Below the pieces are notes generated by a model. It saw only the letters and a program-made list of their open reading frames with translations, searched no databases and had not been told where the DNA came from. DNA of 6,380 nucleotides from JBBRUG01 sp038247995 (GTDB lineage Bacteria; Chloroflexota; Chloroflexia; Chloroflexales; Chloroflexaceae): the NCBI GenBank assembly GCA_038247995.1, contig JBBRUG010000335.1, forward strand, positions 1 through 6,380, given 5' to 3'. Positions 1 through 6,181 of this stretch are shown one piece after another; within the stretch, counting starts at the first letter, position 1, and each line of letters starts with the position of its first letter. The translations under genes were made by a program, and so were the position numbers.

Positions 1-71
1 CGTGCCTGCAAGCTCGCCTGCCCCCGTGCCTGCATGTTCGCCTGCCGCCTGCCGCCTGCCGCCTGCCGCTT
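1..71. repeat. GC-rich tandem repeat, GCCTGCC heptamers plus a 24-base period
   Basis: Positions 40-67 are four perfect GCCTGCC heptamers. Bases 1-48 show two imperfect 24-base units, each starting CGTGCCTGCA and containing TCGCCTGCC (1-24 and 25-48). The array probably continues beyond the left edge. It lies inside the GT39-like gene, where the minus strand reads Gly/Arg/Gln/Ala-rich sequence (residues about 267-286) right after a membrane segment. It therefore adds a low-complexity loop rather than breaking the frame. Confidence 0.8.
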
Positions 72-858
72 GGATCACCCATGCCCAGCCCACCGCCAAT
101 CCGAGCAGGGCGCTCAGACGATGCACAAATAGGCTGACGACGATAAGCGTGCCGAGGAGTAACCAGTCGCGGCGGGTGTTGCTGCGCAAGGCGCGGAGGG
201 CCAACCAGGTGATCAGGGCGGCGCTAAGCAACAATAGGCTATAGACCTTCGCCTCTTGGCCGTACCAGATGGTGAAGGGACTAAAAGCGATGAGCAGCGC
301 CGCACCGATGCCGTACAGCGAAGGGACTGCGAACTGCGGGCTGAGCCGTGACAAAAGCCGAAGGACAAAAGACGAGGGACTCACGTCGGGTTCAGCATGT
401 CCGGCGTTGGTCGTTGGTCGTCCCTGTGTCCCCCTGTCCCTGTGTCCCCCTGTCCCCTCCGCCTCCAATGCCGCCAGATAGACTACCGGTACAGCCAGGG
501 CGCCGGCGAACGCCGAGGGCAGGCGCAGGGCAATTTCGCTGTCGCCTACCAGGGTTACCCACGCTTTGAGCAGCACGTGGTAGAGCGGGTAGGCCGCCGT
601 TGGGTCGAAGAGATCGCGCAGGAGTACCCTCCATGGCTGTTGGGTGAATTGCCATGTGCTGCCTTCGTCGAGCCAGAGGCTTTGGGCGTCGAGGTTGTAC
701 AGGCGCAGCGTCAGCGCGGTGGCGAAGATTCCTACCAGGATTACGCTGGTTGGCGCCAGGAAGCGGGCGGCAGGAAGCGCCCACTCCGGCAGGTTTTTGT
801 TGGAAGCATGGCTGGCAGGTGCGTGGCTCTGCCTGATCGGTTGTCTGTTGTCGGCCAT
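1..858 (-). CDS. GT39/PMT-like membrane glycosyltransferase, N-terminal part (runs off left edge)
   Basis: Open minus-strand frame of 286 codons with no stop, continuing past the left edge. Family role: GT39-type enzymes transfer a sugar from a polyprenyl-phosphate donor on the outer face of the membrane. Seen: a first membrane segment near residues 35-52, then SLWLDEG (60-66) with the Asp-Glu pair (64-65) expected for the catalytic acid of PMT-fold enzymes. The stretches AYPLYHVLLKAW (about 89-100) and ALRLPSAFAGALAVPVVYL (about 110-128) are typical of the family, as is SPFTIWYGQEAKVY (193-206). More membrane segments lie near 207-224, 233-249 and 250-266. ATG 858 is the first possible Met after an in-frame TAG at 960-958; only a weak AGCAGG precedes it. 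Residues about 134-174 are a low-complexity insert from a tandem-repeat cassette, where relatives normally have a short loop. A second repeat-derived stretch starts near 268. It is probably the third gene of the operon. The sugar specificity is unknown. Confidence 0.85.
   Translation of the reverse strand, partial: MADNRQPIRQSHAPASHASNKNLPEWALPAARFLAPTSVILVGIFATALTLRLYNLDAQSLWLDEGSTWQFTQQPWRVLLRDLFDPTAAYPLYHVLLKAWVTLVGDSEIALRLPSAFAGALAVPVVYLAALEAEGTGGHRDRGTQGRPTTNAGHAEPDVSPSSFVLRLLSRLSPQFAVPSLYGIGAALLIAFSPFTIWYGQEAKVYSLLLLSAALITWLALRALRSNTRRDWLLLGTLIVVSLFVHRLSALLGLAVGWAWVIQAAGGRRQAAGEHAGTGAGELAGT
338..457 (-). repeat. Composite repeat cassette, short eroded copy, inside the GT39-like gene
   Basis: Plus-strand module order: GGGCTGA and GCCGTGA (338-351), four degraded heptamers AAAAGCC, GAAGGAC, AAAAGAC, GAGGGAC (353-380), a 17-base spacer (381-397), a 22-base anchor containing GTTGGTC twice (398-419), then 8-base units GTCCCTGT/GTCCCCCT alternating (420-457). 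The anchor is identical to 3597-3618. On the coding strand the cassette reads residues about 134-174, including GHRDRGTQG, RPTTNAGH and PSSFVL. It sits where GT39 relatives have a short loop between membrane segments, just before the conserved SPFTIWYGQEAKVY block. The heptamers are few and mutated compared with the second copy, suggesting an older or contracted insertion. Confidence 0.85.
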
Positions 859-870
859 CCTGCTGCCTGT

Positions 871-939
871 GGCGGGCAGACACGTGAGTCTGCCCGTACA
901 TCTGGTGGCGGGCAGACACGTGGGTCTGCCCGTACATCT
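871..939. repeat. Two direct copies of a hairpin element between the GT4 and GT39-like genes
   Basis: Two 33-base copies (871-903 and 907-939) repeat with a 36-base period and differ at one base (A887 versus G923). Each is a hairpin with 9-base arms CGGGCAGAC and GTCTGCCCG (873-881 with 888-896; 909-917 with 924-932) around a 6-base loop. The pair fills most of the gap between the GT4 stop and the ATG at 858, so in an operon transcript the second hairpin ends about 15 bases before that start codon. A related hairpin lies at 5395-5418. It could tune mRNA stability or translation, or simply be an interspersed repeat. There is no T-run, so a classical terminator is unlikely. Confidence 0.85.
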
Positions 940-960
940 TCGGCTATCGGCTATGGGCTA
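940..960. repeat. Three TCGGCTA-type heptamers overlapping the GT4 stop codon
   Basis: Units are TCGGCTA (940-946), TCGGCTA (947-953) and TGGGCTA (954-960). On the minus strand they encode the last residues of the GT4 protein (SIAHSR) and its TAG stop at 946-944. The array directly abuts the hairpin pair, so the GT4 gene ends inside repeat DNA. Confidence 0.8.
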
Positions 961-2167
961 TCGAACGATACACCTGCTCGAAGCGCGCCGCCGTTTGCTC
1001 CCAGGTGAGTTCGTGTTCGATCCGTTCGCGGGCAGCGACACCGAGCCGCGCCGCCAGGTTGCGGTCGCTGAGCAGCCGCCCGATGGCGCTGGCCAGGGCG
1101 GTCGCGTCGCCTTCAGGCACGATCAGGCCGTGCTGTTCGTGCGTAACCACATCGGGGACGCCGGCGACATTGGATGCTACTACTGCGCGCCCGGCGCCCA
1201 TCGCTTCGAGCAGCACATTCGGCAGGCCGTCCACCCCTTCGCGCACAATCGGCAGGGCGAAGACATCGGCGGCGGCCAGGTAGGCGGCGGCGCGCGCCCG
1301 TTCAAGCTGCCCAGTGAAGCGCACGCTGTTGCCGAGAGCGAGCCCTGCGGCCTGACGTTCCAGGGTGGCGCGCATAGCGCCATAACCGACAATCACCAGC
1401 GTCGCGTCGGGGTGCTGAGCGCGCACCTGCGGCCATGCGTCGAGCAGGATGCCAAAGCCCTTCTTGGCCACCAGCCGCCCCAACCCCATAACCAAGGGCG
1501 CAGCGGCAGGCAGGCCGAGTTCGGCGCGGACACTTGCATGCGCCGCCGGATCTGGTTTAAAAAAGCTGGGATTCACCCCGTAAGGGATCACGCTGCTATG
1601 TTGCGGCGGCGCACCGAGCCGCAAGGCGCGCAGATGTAGGTCGCTGCTACAGGCCGTAATCGCGCCAGCGCAGCGAAAAGTAGTTGCGGCGGCTAGCGCA
1701 AACGGCCAACCCTGTTCAGCAATATAGATGTCGCTGCCGTGCAAACTTACCACCAGCGGCAGGTTGGCCAGCGCGGCGGTGATGGCGGCGGGCGGCCCGT
1801 TCGGCAGGGCCCAGTGGGCGTGTACCAGGTCGTAGCGGGTAGCGCCGGCCAGTTCGCGCAGTAACGCCCCACAGGAGGCGGCCAGCGCCAGCGGTGTGAT
1901 GGCCAGCGCACGCCCTTTGAGGTGCGTGTCGCTCACCAGCGCCTGCGCATAGCCCCAGACGTTCAGGGCCGGGTGCGGCGCGTAGCGGAAGAAGCGCAAC
2001 CGTACGCCGCGCTCCTCAGGCCCACGGCGCAGGCCGGGGTGCCAGGGCGCCAGCAGGGTTACCGTATGGCCACGGGCCACGACCCCGGCGGCGATTTCTT
2101 CGATAAACGGCGCTGTCGGTTCGCCCGCGTAGAGCGGGTACGACGAGGCCAGCATCAGAATCTTCAT
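944..2167 (-). CDS. GT4-family glycosyltransferase
   Basis: A 407-residue protein of usual GT4 length with a GT-B fold; it probably adds a sugar from a nucleotide-sugar donor at the cytoplasmic face of the membrane. Seen: an N-terminal Rossmann start MKILMLASSYP with an acceptor-side Glu/Pro-rich loop, YDLVHAHWALPNG (112-124), SLHGSDIY (141-148), IPYGVN (194-199), the donor-domain start GLGRLVAKKG (228-237) with the Arg/Lys pair that usually binds the diphosphate, and DGLPNVLLEAMGAGRAVV (313-330). In the last motif the usual E-x7-E is D313-x7-E321, a conservative change often seen in this branch. GLIVPEGD (347-354) follows. The ATG lies 9 bases after the TGA of the upstream membrane protein, with only a weak GAG-type ribosome site, so coupled translation within one operon is likely. 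The last six residues and the stop come from a heptamer repeat. The exact sugar is unknown. Confidence 0.93.
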   Translation of the reverse strand: MKILMLASSYPLYAGEPTAPFIEEIAAGVVARGHTVTLLAPWHPGLRRGPEERGVRLRFFRYAPHPALNVWGYAQALVSDTHLKGRALAITPLALAASCGALLRELAGATRYDLVHAHWALPNGPPAAITAALANLPLVVSLHGSDIYIAEQGWPFALAAATTFRCAGAITACSSDLHLRALRLGAPPQHSSVIPYGVNPSFFKPDPAAHASVRAELGLPAAAPLVMGLGRLVAKKGFGILLDAWPQVRAQHPDATLVIVGYGAMRATLERQAAGLALGNSVRFTGQLERARAAAYLAAADVFALPIVREGVDGLPNVLLEAMGAGRAVVASNVAGVPDVVTHEQHGLIVPEGDATALASAIGRLLSDRNLAARLGVAARERIEHELTWEQTAARFEQVYRSIAHSR

Positions 2168-2176
2168 CAGCTCACA

Positions 2177-5100
2177 TCACTCTGGGAAGCGGTAAATGAA
2201 GGCGCGGAAATCGTCAGTCGGGCTGGCGTACACCAGTGTGAAGCCCTCGATCACGGTGCCGACCGGTGCCGCGCCGGGGCGCAGCAGCGGGCTGAGCAGT
2301 TGCCCCGCATCGCCCTTGACGCGCAACTGGTTCTCCAACACCAGGTACTCGGCATTGTAATGGCGCGCGATTTCAAGCAGCAAGTCCAGATCGCCGGTGT
2401 TGGGAATCATCACTGCCGGACGCTCGGTGTGCCAGTTCAACTGCCAGGGAATCCGCGTCATCACTGCCGTATCGGGCGGGATATTCGCATCGAGCCAGGC
2501 GTAGGCCGCCAGATCAGGCGTCCACACGAGCGGGCCAGGTTCGTTCACCACCTTGTCGGTGATGTCTGGGCGCGAGTAGCCCACTACAACGGCGATCATG
2601 GCCACGGCCAGGATCAAGCCCAGCGGCGCCCAGCGCCGGTCGCCCACTTCGGCCAGTTTGTCGTACACGGCCCAGATGATCCAGGCGGCGAAGAGCACCA
2701 ACCAGGGCACCAGCATCACCCAATAGCGCTCCTCGTCGGTGCGCCAGTAGGTGAGCATAAACACAATATAGGGTGCGAACGCGAACGCCAGCAGGCTGAT
2801 CAGCCGGCGGCGGAAGCGGATTGCGCCGATGATGCCTACCAGCGCCAGCCATGCCCCCAGGTCGGAGACGATATTTTTGCAACTGGCCGGAGTACTGCAA
2901 TCGCTCTGGCTGAAGAGTTGGCCCGGCCAGCCGGGTAGGCCCGGCCAGATCGGCATCAGATAGTTGCGTAGCTCGCGCACCTGCGTCTGAAACTTCTCCA
3001 AGGTCGCATCAAAGCCCCAGCGCAAAATCCAACTGCGGTCGGGGTTGCCGGGGCCACCCAGTTCAGGTGTAAAGACCCGATAGATCTCGGCCCAGGCGTC
3101 GCCGCTCGGCCCACGATAGCCCAGCACCCAGGCGTCGTAGTTCTCGGTGCTGAACACCGGCTTACCAAATTCAAGCATATTCCGCACGACATAGGGCGAA
3201 AGTACCACCAGCGCTACAACCGTCCAGGGCAGAACCGAACGTAAAATGGCCAAGGCAAAAGGCAAAATGGCAGTCGGGCCGAGCCGCTCCTTTTGCAGGT
3301 TACCTTTTACAGTTTGCCATATGAGCCAGAAGCCCATCCCCACCGCAATCATCGCCCCCGAGGGCTTTTGGAGCATCATCAGGCCGGTGAGTGCGCCGGA
3401 AAGCAGGAGCCATTTAAGGGCTGAGGGCTGAAGGCTGAGGGCTGACGAAAGCCGAAGGGCGAAGGATGAAGGATGAAGGATGAAGGATGAAGGACGAAGG
3501 ATGAAGGATGAAGGACGAAGGACGAAGGATGAAGGACGAAGGACGAAGGATGAAGGATGAAGGATGAAGGATGAAGGACGCCTACCCGACGCTGGGTGTC
3601 CGGCGTTGGTCGTTGGTCCTTTGTCCTTGGTCGGAAGAGCGTCCCCGTGTCCCCGTGTCCCCGTGTCCCCGTGTCCCTCCTGGCTGCGGTACAACGCATA
3701 GATCGCGCCCATGCTGAACACGACGAAGCCGAGGTCGTTGGTGACATAGATCGCAAGGCGGAAGAAGAGATAGTTGGTGAGGGTAAAGATCGCGGCCGTC
3801 AGCCCGACCCGGCGATCCCAGACCCGCGCGCCGATCGCGTAGACCATGCCTAGCAAGATCGCGCTGAAGATCAGGTTTGGGATCTTCGCCGCCCACTCCG
3901 TCGGCCCGAAGAGTACAAAGAAAGGTGCAATCCAGACCGGTTGGAGCAACGGCCAGGTTTCCTGCGGGCGGGTGAGGCTGGCGCGCAGTTCGAAAAACTG
4001 AGTGACATAATCGACAACCCAGCCGCGCCCGGCGGCGAGGTTGCGCGCAACAACCGCGTTATCGCTATAGTCGGCGTGGCCGACATAGGGCAGGCGCGCA
4101 TTCACGAAGGCAATGTAGACCAGCCAGATCACCCCGAAGAGGCTGAGCAACGTGAGGGCGCCCCGGCGTGAACCGATCAGGCCCACGCCATTGTCGGCGA
4201 GGCGCGGCAAACCTTCGCGGCCCAGGGTCAGCCCCAGGCCGACGAGGCCGGCGGCGAGCAAGCCGTAGAGCAGCGAGTCGGGGAAGATTTGCCAGAAGAG
4301 CGGTTGGCCGAAAGTGCCGAACCAGACGAACAGTTCGGCCAGCAGGTAGCCGAGGAACACCAGCGCTACACCGACCAGGCCGTAACTGAGCGCCGGCCCC
4401 TGGGCGTAGCGGCGCACGAGCGCACGCACATAGGCCAGCGCCGGCCCCTGCCAGGTTAGCGCCAACGCAATCAGCAGCACCACCAGCGCGACGCTCAGTG
4501 CGGCGGCCATCCAGATCCGTGCGGCGGCGAGGCCGATTCCGGCCAACCCGACGCCCACGGCGGTAAGCGCATAGATCGCCGGCACGTTGCGAATAACGCG
4601 ACCCACGAGCATAAAGAGCAATCCGGCGCAGAGCATCAGCAGCCCCACCGCCGGCCATGCGGGTGGATAGAGCGCGGTCGGATCATCGGCGGCGGCTCGT
4701 ACGTCCAACGTAGCCAGGCGCACGCCTTTCGGCCGTGGATCGGGGCCAAAACGTTCAGTGCCGGTAAAGATGTGCGAGCTAAACAGATTAAGCGTCAGGT
4801 CGCTGCCCTGGCGCAGCGTAGCGGGGACGCGCAGGGTGTAGGTTTCCCAGGCATCGGTAGGGGTAAAGCTACCGATCGGCGTGCCGTCGGCGTGTACTTC
4901 AACTATAGGCTGGACAACGGCGGCATCGAGCGCATCGGCGGGCCAGCCCTGGGCGGTAATCGTCAATTCAAGATCGGCGCCGCGCCCAATATTGGGCAGC
5001 GTGATCTGAGCGTGCTGGCGCGTCCAGCGGCCGCGGGCGGTCGGCGAGTCGGGGGCGAGTTCGTCGGCGAACAGATCGCCGCGCTCAGTCGCTACCTGGC

Positions 5101-5314
5101 TCAGGCCGGGATAGGTGTTGAGAAACAGTCGATCGCCGAACCAGCCCACTGCCACCTGGCCGGCGGGCGGCGCCTGATACGCCATCACCCCCACAACTAG
5201 GCTGAGCAGCAAAATAGCCAGTAACGGGCGTACGGCAACGCCCGCCCGACGCACGTCGGAGCGCGGCGGCGCGGCCGCAGGCAATGGTTGCGGTTTTCGG
5301 TCGGTAAGCTCCAT
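2177..5314 (-). CDS. Large GT39-like polytopic membrane protein with repeat insertion
   Basis: A 1045-residue protein, probably an outer-face glycosyltransferase using a polyprenyl-phosphate sugar. Seen in order: a Pro/Arg-rich cytoplasmic start; one membrane segment (about 29-46); a beta-rich soluble domain (about 50-210) that may bind carbohydrate; paired membrane segments (about 219-403); and a catalytic-type loop with HADYSDNAVVARNLAAGRGW (413-432). Further membrane segments lie at about 456-542, and the repeat insert at 546-633. Membrane segments resume near 634-711, followed by an outer loop with Cys806 and Cys812 and segments from 818 to 912. A soluble C-terminal tail ends the protein. 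Residues before and after the insert (GAIYALYRS / LKWLLLSGALTGLMMLQKPSG) fit directly together as in normal GT39 proteins, so the insert is extra. ATG 5314 is supported by TATAAT just upstream. It is the first gene of the operon. The family assignment is by motif and topology; the catalytic residue is less clear than in the left-edge paralogue. Confidence 0.85.
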   Translation of the reverse strand: MELTDRKPQPLPAAAPPRSDVRRAGVAVRPLLAILLLSLVVGVMAYQAPPAGQVAVGWFGDRLFLNTYPGLSQVATERGDLFADELAPDSPTARGRWTRQHAQITLPNIGRGADLELTITAQGWPADALDAAVVQPIVEVHADGTPIGSFTPTDAWETYTLRVPATLRQGSDLTLNLFSSHIFTGTERFGPDPRPKGVRLATLDVRAAADDPTALYPPAWPAVGLLMLCAGLLFMLVGRVIRNVPAIYALTAVGVGLAGIGLAAARIWMAAALSVALVVLLIALALTWQGPALAYVRALVRRYAQGPALSYGLVGVALVFLGYLLAELFVWFGTFGQPLFWQIFPDSLLYGLLAAGLVGLGLTLGREGLPRLADNGVGLIGSRRGALTLLSLFGVIWLVYIAFVNARLPYVGHADYSDNAVVARNLAAGRGWVVDYVTQFFELRASLTRPQETWPLLQPVWIAPFFVLFGPTEWAAKIPNLIFSAILLGMVYAIGARVWDRRVGLTAAIFTLTNYLFFRLAIYVTNDLGFVVFSMGAIYALYRSQEGHGDTGTRGHGDALPTKDKGPTTNAGHPASGRRPSSFILHPSSFVLRPSSFVLRPSSFILRPSSFILHPSSFALRLSSALSLQPSALKWLLLSGALTGLMMLQKPSGAMIAVGMGFWLIWQTVKGNLQKERLGPTAILPFALAILRSVLPWTVVALVVLSPYVVRNMLEFGKPVFSTENYDAWVLGYRGPSGDAWAEIYRVFTPELGGPGNPDRSWILRWGFDATLEKFQTQVRELRNYLMPIWPGLPGWPGQLFSQSDCSTPASCKNIVSDLGAWLALVGIIGAIRFRRRLISLLAFAFAPYIVFMLTYWRTDEERYWVMLVPWLVLFAAWIIWAVYDKLAEVGDRRWAPLGLILAVAMIAVVVGYSRPDITDKVVNEPGPLVWTPDLAAYAWLDANIPPDTAVMTRIPWQLNWHTERPAVMIPNTGDLDLLLEIARHYNAEYLVLENQLRVKGDAGQLLSPLLRPGAAPVGTVIEGFTLVYASPTDDFRAFIYRFPE
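3461..3579 (-). repeat. 17 perfect GAAGGAY heptamers in tandem
   Basis: Seventeen uninterrupted 7-base units differ only at the last base: eleven end in T and six in C. Two degenerate units (GAAAGCC, GAAGGGC) precede them at 3447-3460. Because 7 is not a multiple of 3, the array steps through all three frames and gives the same heptapeptide theme (PSSFIL followed by H, or PSSFVL followed by R) in every minus-strand frame, with no stop. On the plus strand each T-ending unit followed by GA makes TGA, so that strand is closed. Confidence 0.95.
3641..3677 (-). repeat. GTCCCCGT octamer array
   Basis: Four perfect GTCCCCGT units (3641-3648, 3649-3656, 3657-3664, 3665-3672) and a partial fifth. The coding strand reads a Gly-His-Gly-Asp-Thr-Gly type stretch (about residues 546-558). 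A related array with 16-base higher-order periodicity is at 420-457. Confidence 0.9.
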
Positions 5315-5323
5315 ACGGCGGGC

Positions 5324-5329
5324 ATTATA
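5324..5329 (-). promoter_or_regulatory. -10 box for the glycosyltransferase operon
   Basis: The minus strand reads a perfect TATAAT (5329 to 5324), nine bases before ATG 5314. No good -35 box is visible at 16-18 bases upstream, and there is no Shine-Dalgarno sequence before the ATG. Transcription would start about 3-4 bases before the start codon, giving an almost leaderless message. The match is strong but unproven. Confidence 0.55.
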
Positions 5330-5394
5330 CAGCTTCTTCGCTTACAGACGGGTGAGGAGTGTGTGAGGGGTGGCACAGCGCCCTGACGCCTGTA

Positions 5395-5418
5395 CGGGCG
5401 GACCTAGGTGTCCGCCCG
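5395..5418. repeat. Third copy of the hairpin element, in the divergent promoter region
   Basis: Arms CGGGCGGAC (5395-5403) and GTCCGCCCG (5410-5418) around CTAGGT. The preceding TGTA and the arm pattern match the minus strand of the copies at 871-939. One arm base pair is changed from A-T to G-C on both sides, so pairing is kept. It ends two bases before a possible -35 box for the phosphoesterase gene. It could be an operator-like palindrome or a dispersed repeat. Confidence 0.75.
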
Positions 5419-5419
5419 C

Positions 5420-5448
5420 TTGCCTCACTGCCGCCAGCCTGTTATGAT
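5420..5448 (+). promoter_or_regulatory. Promoter for the metallophosphoesterase gene
   Basis: TTGCCT (5420-5425, 4 of 6 to consensus), a 17-base spacer, then TATGAT (5443-5448, 5 of 6) with an extended -10 TG at 5440-5441. The -10 box ends ten bases before ATG 5459, so the transcript would begin only a few bases before the start codon. This supports choosing 5459 rather than the in-frame ATGs at 5444 and 5447, which overlap the -10 box. Confidence 0.55.
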
Positions 5449-5458
5449 GCACGCCATT

Positions 5459-6166
5459 ATGATCTGGACGATCTCCGACCTGCACCTCTCCTTCGCCCGA
5501 CCCAAGCCGATGGATATCTTTGGGCCGCATTGGAAGGACCATCACGAACGGATCTCCGCCGCCTGGCGTACGGCGATCGCGGATGACGATTGGGTGCTGA
5601 TCGCCGGCGATATTTCGTGGGCGATGAAGTTGCAGGATGCCCTGGTCGATCTGCGCTGGATCGACGCGCTGCCTGGCCGCAAAGTGATCATTCGCGGTAA
5701 CCACGACTACTGGTGTTCGCGGCGGGTGAACCCCTTGCGCCCGCAGATGCCGCCGAGTATCACCCTGATCGGCGCCGACGCGATTGACATTGGTGACGCT
5801 GTGGTCTGTGGCACGCGGGGCTGGATGACGCCGGAGATGCCCGGCTATACGCCTGCCACCGACGATCCGATTTACCAGCGTGAGTTAAGCTTACTAGAGC
5901 GCGCTCTGGCCCATGCGCAGGAGCTAGCCGCCGGCGCCAAGCCAATCATCGTGATGCTGCACTACCCCCCCTTCGTAAACAAGCAACCCACCGCCTTCGC
6001 TCAGCAAGTCATCGCCGCCGGTGCGCGGGCCTGCATTTATGGGCACCTCCACCGCCGCCAGGATTGGGACTACGCTGTGAATCGCACCGTGGAAGGCGTG
6101 TTCTTCCAACTCACTGCCTGCGACTACCTCGGCTTCCGGCCTGTGGCTGTACGCGGTCTGGCGTAA
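5459..6166 (+). CDS. Metallophosphoesterase (COG1768-like predicted phosphohydrolase)
   Basis: A 235-residue soluble protein of the calcineurin-like phosphoesterase fold, which hydrolyses phosphate esters with two metal ions; its substrate is unknown. All expected metal and catalytic motifs are visible: SDLHLS with D7 and H9, AGDISWAMKL with D51, RGNHDYW with N81, H82 and D83, MLHYPP with H168, and YGHLH (194-198) with H196 and H198. The stretches KPMDIFGPHWKDH (16-28) and CGTRGWMTPE (117-126) are the signature I associate with COG1768. There is no signal peptide or membrane segment, so it is likely cytoplasmic. The start is ATG 5459, beginning MIWTISDLHL, where the first strand of the fold normally starts; upstream in-frame starts (GTG 5408, ATG 5444 and 5447) would add residues overlapping the hairpin or -10 box. 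No Shine-Dalgarno is seen, consistent with a near-leaderless message. It is transcribed away from the glycosyltransferases, so a shared pathway is not implied. Confidence 0.93.
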   Translation: MIWTISDLHLSFARPKPMDIFGPHWKDHHERISAAWRTAIADDDWVLIAGDISWAMKLQDALVDLRWIDALPGRKVIIRGNHDYWCSRRVNPLRPQMPPSITLIGADAIDIGDAVVCGTRGWMTPEMPGYTPATDDPIYQRELSLLERALAHAQELAAGAKPIIVMLHYPPFVNKQPTAFAQQVIAAGARACIYGHLHRRQDWDYAVNRTVEGVFFQLTACDYLGFRPVAVRGLA

Positions 6167-6181
6167 CGCCGAACGCAGCCA

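Larger units (their letters stand above)
3418..3677 (-). repeat. Composite repeat cassette, long copy, inside the large membrane protein gene
   Basis: Plus-strand order: four GGGCTGA-type heptamers (3418-3445), one base, nineteen GAAGGAY-type heptamers (3447-3579), a 17-base spacer (3580-3596), the 22-base anchor (3597-3618), two more heptamers CTTTGTC and CTTGGTC (3619-3632), eight bases, then four perfect GTCCCCGT octamers and a partial one (3641-3677). The same modules in the same order occur at 338-457. The coding strand reads residues about 546-633, a low-complexity Gly/His/Asp stretch followed by Pro-Ser-Ser-Phe heptapeptides, placed between two membrane segments. No transposase or terminal inverted repeats are visible. 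Confidence 0.9.

Noticed and set aside
392..937. Minus-strand open frame with a duplicated MYGQTHVSARH start
   Set aside because: It overlaps the GT39-like gene in another frame; the duplicate peptide is only the translation of the hairpin repeats, and the rest lacks family features.
871..939. Rho-independent terminator pair after the GT4 gene
   Set aside because: The stems are GC-rich but no T-run follows on either strand, and a same-strand gene starts just after them.
644..1639. Long plus-strand open frame of 331 codons
   Set aside because: It is antisense to two recognised glycosyltransferase genes and to the hairpin repeats, with no recognisable motif.
1922..2938. Long plus-strand open frame of 338 codons
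   Set aside because: It lies opposite the GT4 gene and the large membrane protein gene; its His/Gln/Arg-rich composition is typical of antisense frames in GC-rich DNA.
3461..3579. CRISPR array
   Set aside because: Units are 7 bases with no spacers, and the array lies inside a coding frame.
3379..3756. Minus-strand frame rich in HPSSF repeats
   Set aside because: It is an alternative frame through the heptamer array, open because the heptamer has no stop on that strand; the flanking residues do not resemble a protein.
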